18,659 bases of DNA from an uncultured Eubacteriales bacterium. GTDB lineage: Bacteria > Bacillota > Clostridia > Oscillospirales > Oscillospiraceae. Below the pieces are notes generated by a model. That model was given only the letters and a program-made list of their open reading frames with translations, was not told where the DNA came from and made no database searches. The stretch spans positions 1-18,659 of the forward strand of contig URLO01000044.1 in the NCBI GenBank assembly GCA_900548625.1, in the 5' to 3' direction. Made by a program: the position numbers and the translations under genes. This document shows, one piece after another, positions 6,708-13,871 of this stretch (position 1 is its first letter; every line of letters begins with the position of its first letter).

Positions 6708-8084
6708 ATGACAACTGCATCTGCCAGTAATAAAATCGGAGAATATCTGCGACCGGGAAAATGCGCGCATCTGGTCGGCATCGGCGGCGTTTCGATGCGG
6801 CCGCTGGGGCTCGTCCTGCGCAGCATGGGGATGAAGATCTCCGGCTCGGACATGAATGCCTCCGTTTCGCTGGAGGAGCTGATCGCAAACGGCATTACGG
6901 TCCACATCGGCCACAGCGCCGACAACATCATCGGCGCCGACTGCGTCATCCGCACGGCGGCGGCGCACAACGACAACCCCGAGATTGCGGCGGCGCGCGC
7001 GGCGGGCATCCCGATCTTTGAACGCGCACAGGCGTGGGGCTACATCATGCGCGCCTACCAGAACGCGGTCTGCGTGGCGGGAACGCACGGAAAGACCACC
7101 ACGACCTCGATGCTGACGCATATCTTTATTGAGGCACAGCGCGACCCGACCGTGATGATCGGCGGCTATCTGCCGCTTCTGCAGGCGTGCCACCGCGTGG
7201 GCAAGGGCGATACGATCCTTCTGGAGAGCTGTGAATATTGCAACTCGTTTTTGAACTTCTTCCCGACCACAGCGGTCATTTTGGACGTGGATGCGGATCA
7301 TCTGGACTTTTTCAAGGATCTGGCGGACATTCAGCACTCCTTCCGCCGCTTTGCACAGCTCGTTCCGGCAAATGGTCAGATCGTTGCAAACGGCGACGAT
7401 GCGAACACAGCCGAGGCGCTGCGCGGGATGGACTATGTGACGTTCGGCTTCCGCACGGAAAACCGCGTCCACTGGGCAAATGTATCGCCGGACTGGCGTA
7501 CCTTCGACATCGTCTGCGATGGAAAGACCTACTGCCGGGTGTCGCTCGGCGTGCGCGGACGGCACAATGCGCTCAACGCGCTGGCGGCCGCGGCGGTCGC
7601 ATGGCTCTACGGCATTGCGCCGGAGGCTGTGGAGCGCGGGCTGCACGAATTTACCGGCGCGGGCAGACGGCTCGAATACAAGGGCCGTTTCAACGGCGCG
7701 GACATTTACGATGACTATGCGCACCATCCGCATGAGCTGCACGCACTTTTGGAGACGGTGAAGACGATGGGCTACAGCCGCATCCTGTGCGCCTTCCAGC
7801 CGCACACCTACAGCCGCACCAAGGCGCTGTTCAAGGACTTCGTTGCGGAGCTGCGGACGGTGGACGTGGCGATCCTGACCGATATCTACGCCGCGCGTGA
7901 GCGCAATACCACCGGCATCACGTCGCAGGATCTCGTAAACGCCATTCCGGGCAGCGTCTACTGCCCCTCACTGCCGGAGCTGACGGCGTGGCTGCGTGAA
8001 AACGCGCATCCCGGCGACCTCATCCTGACGGTCGGCGCGGGCGACGTCTATAAGGCGGGCAACGCTCTCCTTTCCGATCAATAA
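6708..8084 (+). CDS. murC: UDP-N-acetylmuramate-L-alanine ligase
   Basis: This enzyme joins L-alanine to UDP-MurNAc with ATP, the first amino-acid step of peptidoglycan precursor synthesis in the cytoplasm. It is 458 aa, normal for the family. The N-terminal UDP-binding domain has GIGGVSM; the central ATPase has GTHGKTTTT (125-133); the region normally EADESDGSF reads ESCEYCNSF (173-181), a form I associate with Clostridia. DADHLDFF follows, then RHNALNA, DDYAHHPHE (335-343) and FQPHTYSRT. The ATG at 6708 is used because AGGAGG precedes it; the TTG just before it is not needed. It is transcribed alone, with a terminator stem directly behind it. Confidence 0.96.
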   Translation: MTTASASNKIGEYLRPGKCAHLVGIGGVSMRPLGLVLRSMGMKISGSDMNASVSLEELIANGITVHIGHSADNIIGADCVIRTAAAHNDNPEIAAARAAGIPIFERAQAWGYIMRAYQNAVCVAGTHGKTTTTSMLTHIFIEAQRDPTVMIGGYLPLLQACHRVGKGDTILLESCEYCNSFLNFFPTTAVILDVDADHLDFFKDLADIQHSFRRFAQLVPANGQIVANGDDANTAEALRGMDYVTFGFRTENRVHWANVSPDWRTFDIVCDGKTYCRVSLGVRGRHNALNALAAAAVAWLYGIAPEAVERGLHEFTGAGRRLEYKGRFNGADIYDDYAHHPHELHALLETVKTMGYSRILCAFQPHTYSRTKALFKDFVAELRTVDVAILTDIYAARERNTTGITSQDLVNAIPGSVYCPSLPELTAWLRENAHPGDLILTVGAGDVYKAGNALLSDQ

Positions 8085-8094
8085 ATAAAAGACC

Positions 8095-8123
8095 AGCAGG
8101 CTGCCGTGATCCGGCAGCCTGCT
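8095..8123 (+). terminator. murC terminator stem, copy 1
   Basis: A perfect 12-bp stem (8095-8106 with 8112-8123) and a 5-nt loop, 10 bases after the murC stop. The expected T tract is missing: the structured repeat begins immediately after the stem. An identical 29-bp copy lies at 8406-8434. Confidence 0.75.
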
Positions 8124-8400
8124 TGAGTTTGTCAAAAAGTTTTTTTGACAAGCTCTCAAACGCGAACCGCGGAGCTGGGTTCGCGTTTGAAAAGGCTGCG
8201 CGATGCGGCGCGCATAATTTGTGCGCTGGCTGCGCACAAATTCCACACTTGCATCGCGTAGTGTATTTTGTCCGAGGCCGCAGCGTTCAGAAAAAGTGCC
8301 GGCGGCACTTTTTTAGCGTAGGCCGAAGCGGCTATGCCGCGAGGGGGAACCACGTGGTGCGAATCGCCTGCGGGCGCGAACTCTACGAGGTTTTTGACAG
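8124..8400. repeat. dispersed structured repeat, copy 1 (long form)
   Basis: This non-coding element shares its outer parts with 17323-17552. In order it has: a near-perfect palindrome around TTGTCAAAAA (8125-8155); a 13-bp stem (8156-8168 with 8178-8190); an 8-bp outer stem (8199-8206 with 8251-8258) enclosing an 11-bp stem (8216-8226 with 8232-8242); a central part unique to this copy with a 10-bp stem (8291-8300 with 8304-8313), GCGGC/GCCGC and the palindrome ACCACGTGGT; and a conserved right end, CTCTACGAGGTTTTTGACAG. The outermost bases form a short inverted repeat (TTGTCAAAAA against CTGTCAAAAA). It lies between the convergent murC and ZIP genes and encodes no protein. Confidence 0.85.
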
Positions 8401-8405
8401 CCCGA

Positions 8406-8434
8406 AGCAGGCTGCCGTGATCCGGCAGCCTGCT
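8406..8434 (+). terminator. second identical copy of the murC terminator, with T tract
   Basis: The same 29 bases as 8095-8123, here followed by TTTTTC, so this copy is the functional-looking terminator on the plus strand. It lies 5 bases beyond the repeat and 10 bases before the end of the convergent ZIP gene. Confidence 0.8.
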
Positions 8435-8444
8435 TTTTCATGCC

Positions 8445-9206
8445 CTAGCCGAGGAAGGCGTCCAGCAGCATCATGATGCCGAAGCCGAGCGTGAAGAAAA
8501 GCGCCCCGAGTCTGGACTTCCCGCCCTGCGACAGCTCCGGGAGCAGCTCCTCGACCACGACATAGAGCATCGCCCCGGCGGCAAAGCTCAGAAGATAGGG
8601 CAGCGCCGGAACGACAATGCCCGCCGCCAGCAGCGTCAGCACCGCGCCGATCGGCTCGACAGCGCCGGACAGGACGCCGCCCCAGAAGGCCTTCGACTTT
8701 TTCATTCCGGCCGCACGCAGCGGCATGGAGATGATCGCGCCCTCGGGGAAGTTCTGGACCGCGATGCCGAGCGAGAGCGCCATCGCGCCCGCGGCGGTGA
8801 TCTGCGCGTTTCCTGCGAGATACCCGGCGTAGACCACGCCGACGGCCATGCCCTCCGGGATGTTGTGGAGCGTGACGGCGAGCACCATCATCGCGGTGCT
8901 GCCAAGTCCTGCGGCGCGGTTTTCTGTATCCGGAGGCGGAACCACCGCGTCGAACAGCCGCAGAAGCAGGATGCCGGCCCAGAACCCCACCAATGCCGGC
9001 ACAAAGGCGAGGCGGCCCATTGCGGCGGCCTGACGGATGGAGGGGACGAGCAGACTCCCCATCGACGCGGCGACCATCACGCCCGCGGCAAAGCCGCTCA
9101 GCGCGCACTGTACTGCGGGGCCGAGAGATTTTTTCATGAAGAACACGCACGCCGCGCCGAGCGACGTCCCGAGAAACGGAATGAGGATCCCGTAGAAAAC
9201 TGCCAT
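8445..9206 (-). CDS. ZIP-family divalent metal transporter
   Basis: An integral membrane protein of 253 aa that probably imports zinc or other divalent metals such as iron or manganese. It has about eight hydrophobic segments. The metal-site helices carry the family motifs HNIPEG (His114-Gly119) and QNFPEG (Gln151-Gly156), followed by GAVEPIG (181-187) and VVEELLPE near the end, which places it in the bacterial GufA/ZupT-like group. The frame is open up to 9290, but the ATG at 9206 has AAGGAG at the right distance and starts the first helix (MAVFYGILIPFLG). It is divergent from the mgl operon and transcribed alone. The exact metal cannot be told from sequence. Confidence 0.92.
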   Translation of the reverse strand: MAVFYGILIPFLGTSLGAACVFFMKKSLGPAVQCALSGFAAGVMVAASMGSLLVPSIRQAAAMGRLAFVPALVGFWAGILLLRLFDAVVPPPDTENRAAGLGSTAMMVLAVTLHNIPEGMAVGVVYAGYLAGNAQITAAGAMALSLGIAVQNFPEGAIISMPLRAAGMKKSKAFWGGVLSGAVEPIGAVLTLLAAGIVVPALPYLLSFAAGAMLYVVVEELLPELSQGGKSRLGALFFTLGFGIMMLLDAFLG

Positions 9207-9621
9207 TTGCGAACTCCTTTCTCGCTGGTCCGGTCGGAGAAGACATGCCGTACCGCGTGCGGCGGACGGGGACGCTTCGACACATTCCATTGTATGCGGC
9301 GCCTGCCGGAAGGTACATGGCGGGCGCTGCCGTCCCGCCTCAGAAGCGGGGCGGCGGTCGGCAGACCTGAAAAAAACCAGAAAACGGGGACAAAACCGAA
9401 CGCGAAACGATTCGCGATATAGATATATATGTAAGTTTTAGAAACATCAAAACTTTAAATTAACGATGAAATGAACAAGAATGCACGGAAAGCGCTCTGA
9501 CGATGGAAATTAGAAACGTTTTTCTGCGTGGAAATTATAGTATAAATCGATAAAAAGCCATGGGCAAATTGGCGATTTCGCTGAAATATGCGCGAAAGGG
9601 GAAAATACGATGAAAAAGCCC
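9207..9621. other. long AT-rich region between the ZIP gene and mglBAC
   Basis: No supported gene. The left part is GC-rich and probably holds ZIP promoter sequence. From 9417 it turns sharply AT-rich. It holds inverted repeats CGCGAA-ACGA-TTCGCG (9401-9416), AAGTTTT...AAAACTT (about 9433-9455) and AGAAACGTTTTTCT (9512-9525), the last with a central CG as in operators of LacI/GalR-type regulators. These are candidate control sites for the mgl operon; none is proven. Confidence 0.45.
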
Positions 9622-9649
9622 TTGAAATTCTATTAAATTTCTGTAAACT
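9622..9649 (+). promoter_or_regulatory. candidate promoter of mglBAC
   Basis: TTGAAA, a 16-nt spacer and TAAACT, 85 bases before the mglB ATG. Other AT-rich -10-like boxes occur upstream near 9535-9545, so the main start is uncertain. Confidence 0.45.
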
Positions 9650-9685
9650 AGAGGTGCAGCTGATTGGTATGGCTGCAAAAAACGG

Positions 9686-9709
9686 CCTGCTGCATGTCCG
9701 TGCAGCAGG
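9686..9709 (+). promoter_or_regulatory. leader hairpin before mglB
   Basis: A 9-bp perfect stem (9686-9694 with 9701-9709) with a 6-nt loop, ending 11 bases before the GGAGG. In the mRNA it could protect the 5' end or influence translation of mglB. There is no T tract, so it is not a terminator. Confidence 0.45.
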
Positions 9710-9734
9710 GAAATACTATAGGAGGATTTTTTTC

Positions 9735-10934
9735 ATGAAAAAGATCATTGCATTGCTTCTGGCTCTCGTTCTCGCGCTGTCCATGGTCGCGTGTGCGAGC
9801 ACCAAGACCGACGACGGCAAGGCCAACACGGATGCCAACACCAACGCCGACGCCAACACCACCGACACCAACGCTGACGCCAATGCCGATGCCAACACCA
9901 CCGACAGCGCTCTGCGTGTAGGCGTTTTCTACTACACCTTCGCTGACACCTACATCTCCAGCGTCCGTACCGCTCTGGACGCCGAGCTCACCAACCTGGG
10001 TGTTACCTTCAACAACTTTGACGGCAACAACAACCAGACCACCCAGAACGAGCAGATCCAGACGGCTGTCACCGACGGCTACAACCTGCTGATCGTCAAC
10101 ATGGTCACGTCCGGCTCCCCCGACGTTGCCAACGAGATCATCTCCCTCGCCAACGGCACTCCGGTCATCTTCTTCAACCGCGCCATCGAGGCTGACGGCG
10201 AAGAAGGCACCGTCCTGAACGCCAACGCGAACATCTGCTTCATCGGCACCGACGCTCCCGAGGCAGGTCACCTGCAGGGCAAGATGGTCGGCGAGTACCT
10301 GCTGGCCAACTGGGACACCGTTGACCTGAACGGCGACGGCAAGATCAGCTACGTCATGTTCAAGGGCGACGAGGCCAACGTTGAGGCCATCTACCGCACC
10401 CAGTTCGGCGTGGAAGACGCCAACGCCATCCTGACCGCTGCCGGCAAGCCCGAGCTCGAGTACTTCGACGCCGCTGCCACCACCAAGTATCAGGTTGACC
10501 TCGGCGGCGCATGGTCCGCACAGGCTGCTCTGGACTACATGAACACCAACCTCTCCCAGTATAACGAGGCCAACGGCAACATGATCGAGCTCGTTATCTG
10601 CAACAACGACAACATGGCTGAAGGCGCGATCTCCGCTCTGGAAGCTGCTGGCTACAACACCGGCGCTGAAGGCGTCACCGTCATCCCCGTCTTCGGTGTT
10701 GACGCGACCGACTCCGCGAAGGAGCTCATCGCTTCCGGCAAGATGACCGGTACGGTCAAGCAGGACGCCGAGGGTATGGCTGCTGCCATCGCGGCTGTCG
10801 TCAAGGCAAACGGTGAAGGCTCCACCATGGCTGACGCCATCGCTGCCACCGCTTCGCTCAATGACACGATGTACTCCGTGGCTGACGGCATCGCCAACAA
10901 GCTGTTCGTCGCTTACGCTGCGTACACCAAGTAA
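9735..10934 (+). CDS. mglB: galactose/methyl-galactoside-binding lipoprotein
   Basis: This is the extracellular receptor that captures galactose or a related sugar for the MglAC importer. The 399-aa protein has a lipoprotein signal (MKKIIALLLALVLALSMVAC, lipid on Cys20), a low-complexity Asn/Asp/Ala/Thr linker (about 23-56), and a type I periplasmic-binding fold. DLNGDGKIS (197-205) matches the EF-hand-like calcium loop of E. coli MglB, and NNDNMAEGA and FGVDA match its hinge/ligand regions. The ATG at 9735 follows GGAGG and begins the signal; the longer open frame from 9588 is rejected. Codon use is strongly biased (AAC, GAC, ACC), as in highly expressed genes. Glucose or other hexoses could also bind. 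Confidence 0.93.
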   Translation: MKKIIALLLALVLALSMVACASTKTDDGKANTDANTNADANTTDTNADANADANTTDSALRVGVFYYTFADTYISSVRTALDAELTNLGVTFNNFDGNNNQTTQNEQIQTAVTDGYNLLIVNMVTSGSPDVANEIISLANGTPVIFFNRAIEADGEEGTVLNANANICFIGTDAPEAGHLQGKMVGEYLLANWDTVDLNGDGKISYVMFKGDEANVEAIYRTQFGVEDANAILTAAGKPELEYFDAAATTKYQVDLGGAWSAQAALDYMNTNLSQYNEANGNMIELVICNNDNMAEGAISALEAAGYNTGAEGVTVIPVFGVDATDSAKELIASGKMTGTVKQDAEGMAAAIAAVVKANGEGSTMADAIAATASLNDTMYSVADGIANKLFVAYAAYTK

Positions 10935-10956
10935 TCGTTAACAAAGCCTTTTCAAA

Positions 10957-10988
10957 GGGGCGGCGGCTGCACCAGCGGCGGCCGCTCC
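10957..10988 (+). promoter_or_regulatory. mglB-mglA intergenic hairpin
   Basis: A 14-bp GC-rich stem with one mismatch (arms 10957-10970 and 10975-10988) and an ACCA loop. It lacks a good T tract. Such hairpins after binding-protein genes commonly stabilise the upstream message or attenuate read-through, so that the receptor is made in excess over the transporter. Confidence 0.65.
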
Positions 10989-11019
10989 TTCATCCAAGGT
11001 CAGATCAGGAGGAGATCAG

Positions 11020-12519
11020 ATGGAACAAACCGTACTGCTCCGGATGACGGATATTACGAAGACCTTTCCGGGCGTCCGGGCGTTGGACAAAGTCAGTCTG
11101 GAAGTTAAGGCCGGTACCGTTCACGCCCTGATGGGTGAAAACGGCGCGGGAAAATCGACGTTGATGAAGTGCCTGTTCGGCATTTACAACAAAGACAGCG
11201 GCCACATTTATCTGGAAGGACGCGAAGTGAATTTTTCCAGCAGCAAGGAGGCGCTGACAAACGGCGTCGCCATGGTGCATCAGGAACTCAATCAGGCGCT
11301 CAAGCGGACGGTTATGGACAACCTCTGGCTTGGCCGCTACCCGAAGATCGCGGGCTTTGTCGTCGATGAGGCGAAAATGTACCGCGATACCGTCGCCATT
11401 TTTGACGAGCTCGGCATCCACGTTGATCCCAAGCGCGTCATGAGCACGATGCCGGTCTCTCAGAGACAGATGGTGGAGATCGCCAAGGCTGTTTCCTACA
11501 ACTCGAAGGTCATCGTTTTCGACGAGCCGACCTCCTCCCTGACTGAGGAGGAAGTCGAGCATCTGTTCCGCATCATCAACATGCTGCGCGACCGCGGCAT
11601 GGGCATCATCTACATTTCGCATAAAATGGCGGAGATCAAGCGCATCTCCGACGAGATCACCGTCATGCGCGACGGCCAGCACGTTGCGACAAGACCTGCT
11701 GCTGAGCTGGAGATGAACGACATCATCCGCCTCATGGTCGGCCGTGAGCTTGGCAACCAGTTCCCTCCGAAGACGAACAAGCCCGGCGAGGTCCTCCTCG
11801 AGGTCGAGCATCTGACGGGCCAATACAACAATCTCCGCGATGTCTCCTTCACCGCTCGCCGCGGTGAGATCGTCGGACTCGCCGGCCTGGACGGCAGCGG
11901 ACGTACCGAAACGCTGGAGACCATGTTCGGTGTCGCGACCCGCAAGGACGGCACCATCAAGCTGGACGGAAAGGTCTGCAAGAATCTCTCTCCGCGTCAG
12001 TCGATCAAGAACCACTTCGCTCTGCTCACCGAGGAGCGCCGTGCGACCGGCATTTTCGGCCTGCTGAGCATTCGGGAGAACACCGTCATCTCCAGCCTCG
12101 GCAAGCATAAGCGCCTCGGCTTCATTCTCAGCAATGCGTCCATGAAGCGCGACACGCAGTGGTCGATCGATGCGATGCACACCAAAACGCCGTCTCAGGA
12201 GACGCAGATCCGCAGTCTGTCCGGCGGCAACCAGCAGAAGGTCATCATCGGCCGCTGGCTTCTGACCGACCCGGATGTGCTGCTGCTCGACGAGCCGACG
12301 CGCGGCATCGACGTCGGCGCGAAGTATGAGATCTATCAGCTCATCATCGACCTTGCAAACAAGGGAAAGACGGTCCTGATGGTCTCCTCGGAAATGCCGG
12401 AGCTGCTCGGCGTGTGCGACCGTATTCTGGTCATGTCCGGCGGACAGCTTGCCGGTGAGGTGGATGCAAAAACAGCGACGCAGGAAGAGATCATGCGTCT
12501 GGCGGCTAAGTATGTATAA
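11020..12519 (+). CDS. mglA: galactose ABC transporter, ATP-binding protein
   Basis: This cytoplasmic ATPase powers sugar import through MglC. The 499-aa length is typical of the fused two-domain sugar ATPases. Domain 1 has a full Walker A (GENGAGKST, 39-47), the Q-loop VHQE, signature-like VSQRQMVEIAKA, and Walker B VIVFDEPTSSL with ISHKM. Domain 2 has a degenerate Walker A (GLDGSGRTE), LTEERRATGIF, the canonical signature LSGGNQQK (400-407) and LLLDEPTRGIDVGAKYEIY. One active and one degenerate site is normal for the MglA/RbsA group. AGGAGGAGATCAG precedes the ATG. It is second in the operon, after the mglB hairpin. Confidence 0.95.
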   Translation: MEQTVLLRMTDITKTFPGVRALDKVSLEVKAGTVHALMGENGAGKSTLMKCLFGIYNKDSGHIYLEGREVNFSSSKEALTNGVAMVHQELNQALKRTVMDNLWLGRYPKIAGFVVDEAKMYRDTVAIFDELGIHVDPKRVMSTMPVSQRQMVEIAKAVSYNSKVIVFDEPTSSLTEEEVEHLFRIINMLRDRGMGIIYISHKMAEIKRISDEITVMRDGQHVATRPAAELEMNDIIRLMVGRELGNQFPPKTNKPGEVLLEVEHLTGQYNNLRDVSFTARRGEIVGLAGLDGSGRTETLETMFGVATRKDGTIKLDGKVCKNLSPRQSIKNHFALLTEERRATGIFGLLSIRENTVISSLGKHKRLGFILSNASMKRDTQWSIDAMHTKTPSQETQIRSLSGGNQQKVIIGRWLLTDPDVLLLDEPTRGIDVGAKYEIYQLIIDLANKGKTVLMVSSEMPELLGVCDRILVMSGGQLAGEVDAKTATQEEIMRLAAKYV

Positions 12520-12533
12520 GGAGGCAGCGCTTT

Positions 12534-13628
12534 ATGCCCAAGACTAATCGATTTCAACAGAGAAAAGAAGAGTATCTGAAACTTGACCGGCGCGACCGCC
12601 GCCGCTTCTGGACGGACGGCATCATGAACAACGCGCTGTATATCCTCATGGCCATCTTCATCGTCTACACGGCGATCAAGAATGATAAGTTCCTGTCCCC
12701 CGGTTCCATCGTGAACATCATCTCCCTCGTGGCGGCTTCTCTGCCGATGGCGCTCGGCATCGCGGGCTGTATCGTCCTGACCGGTACGGACCTTTCCGGC
12801 GGCCGTGTGGTCGGCCTGACCGCAGCCATCGCGGGCGCGCTCCTTCAGGACCGCCTCATCAGCCGCAAGCTCTTTGCGAACCTGCCTGAGATCACCGGCG
12901 GCTGGATCATTCTGACGATCCTCATCGTGATGGCGGTCGGCGCGATCATCGGCCTTGTCAACGGCTTCTTCGTTGCCAAGTTCAGCCTCCATCCCTTCAT
13001 CGTCACGCTTGCAACGCAGCTCATCACCTACGGCCTGATCCTGATCTTCTTCATGCTCAACGGCAACAACGGTCAGCCGGTCTCCGGCCTGTCTCAGGCG
13101 TATAAGGATGTTGTTTCGGCGCCGCTGTTCCAGTTTACAACAAGCAAGGGCGTGAAGATATCCCTGCCCATGTATGTGCTATACGCCATCATTCTCTGCG
13201 CGCTGATGTGGTTCGTGTGGAACAAGACCGCCTTCGGCAAGAACATGTTCGCGGTCGGCTCCAACGCCGATGCGGCGCGTGTCTCCGGCGTCAACGTGTT
13301 CTGGACCACTGTGATGGTGCACACGCTGGCCGGCGCCATGTACGGCGTCACCGGCTTCATCGAGGGTGCACGTATCAGCTCCATCACGCAGTCTGCCGGC
13401 CTCAACTATGAGTGCGACGCCATTGCGGCCTGTGTCATTGGCGGCGTTTCCTTCGTCGGCGGCACCGGTAAGATCAGCGGCATTGTCCTCGGCGTCTTTG
13501 TTCTGCGAATCATCTTCGTGGCGCTGACGATGCTCCAGATCGACCCGTCCATGCAGTATATCATCAAGGGCGCCATCATCCTCGCGGCCTGCTCGCTGGA
13601 TATGCGCAAGTACCTTGCCAAGAAATAA
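12534..13628 (+). CDS. mglC: galactose ABC transporter, permease
   Basis: The membrane channel of the Mgl importer, 364 aa with about ten hydrophobic segments after a basic cytoplasmic N-terminus of about 30 residues (RRDRRRFW). It carries the family features LTGTDLSGGRVVGLTAAIAGALLQ, GLVNGFFVAKFSLHPFIVTLATQ and FAVGSNADAARVSGVNV, the last being the EAA-like loop contacting the ATPase. A lengthened loop between helices (about residues 180-210, QAYKDVVSAPLF) is typical of MglC over RbsC. It starts 14 bases after mglA with AAGGAGG upstream, and a strong terminator follows. All three transporter parts are therefore present in one operon. Confidence 0.95.
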   Translation: MPKTNRFQQRKEEYLKLDRRDRRRFWTDGIMNNALYILMAIFIVYTAIKNDKFLSPGSIVNIISLVAASLPMALGIAGCIVLTGTDLSGGRVVGLTAAIAGALLQDRLISRKLFANLPEITGGWIILTILIVMAVGAIIGLVNGFFVAKFSLHPFIVTLATQLITYGLILIFFMLNGNNGQPVSGLSQAYKDVVSAPLFQFTTSKGVKISLPMYVLYAIILCALMWFVWNKTAFGKNMFAVGSNADAARVSGVNVFWTTVMVHTLAGAMYGVTGFIEGARISSITQSAGLNYECDAIAACVIGGVSFVGGTGKISGIVLGVFVLRIIFVALTMLQIDPSMQYIIKGAIILAACSLDMRKYLAKK

Positions 13629-13640
13629 TTTGATAGGCTG

Positions 13641-13677
13641 AAAAATCGGAGCTGCCGCGGGCAGCTCCGATTTTTTT
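13641..13677 (+). terminator. rho-independent terminator of mglBAC
   Basis: A perfect 16-bp stem (13641-13656 with 13660-13675) with a GCG loop and seven T residues at its end, 12 bases after the mglC stop. Confidence 0.95.
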
Positions 13678-13751
13678 CGATGAAAAGAAATGCACGCTTC
13701 GGCGCGCTGCGGCGGCGAAAGTGAAAAGGTATTCCGATTCGCAGAGAAAAG

Positions 13752-13774
13752 TGAATATACATGCATAATGCATG
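13752..13774. promoter_or_regulatory. ARG-box-like operator upstream of arcA
   Basis: TGAAT-ATAC-ATGCA (13752-13765) differs by one base from the ArgR/AhrC half-site pattern TGAAT-N4-ATTCA. It overlaps a perfect palindrome CATGCATAATGCATG (13760-13774). Both lie 33-55 bases upstream of the arcA -35, where an activator would bind. ArgR-family regulators often activate arginine catabolic genes. The assignment rests on pattern alone. Confidence 0.4.
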
Positions 13775-13806
13775 GGAAAACACGGAACTTACGATGTAAA
13801 AACGAC

Positions 13807-13834
13807 TTGAAAACGGCAGAAAATCAGATATAAT
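13807..13834 (+). promoter_or_regulatory. promoter of the arcA-arcB-ocd operon
   Basis: TTGAAA, a 16-nt spacer and a perfect TATAAT, 37 bases before the arcA start codon. Confidence 0.8.
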
Positions 13835-13871
13835 AGAAACATATTTGATTATATTCATAGGAGGAAAGCCT

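Noticed and set aside
6555..7805. Upstream extension of the cca frame on the minus strand, giving a 789-aa protein
   Set aside because: The extra residues are antisense to murC and have no family features; the good ribosome binding site and the conserved start are at 6554.
7968..8246. 92-aa minus-strand frame across the murC end and the repeat, with a similar frame at 17250-17495
   Set aside because: Both are translations of the structured repeat. Their similarity reflects the DNA repeat and not a protein family, and there is no ribosome binding site.
8124..8400. CRISPR array or tandem repeat
   Set aside because: The hairpins differ in sequence and spacing, and there is no regular repeat-spacer pattern.
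9610..9636. 8-residue reading frame (MKKPLKFY) as a leader peptide before mglB
   Set aside because: Its ribosome binding site is only weak, it lies before the best candidate promoter, and there is no sign of an attenuator linked to it.
9588..9734. Longer N-terminus for MglB
   Set aside because: It would bury the lipoprotein signal peptide; the GGAGG at 9721 fits the ATG at 9735.
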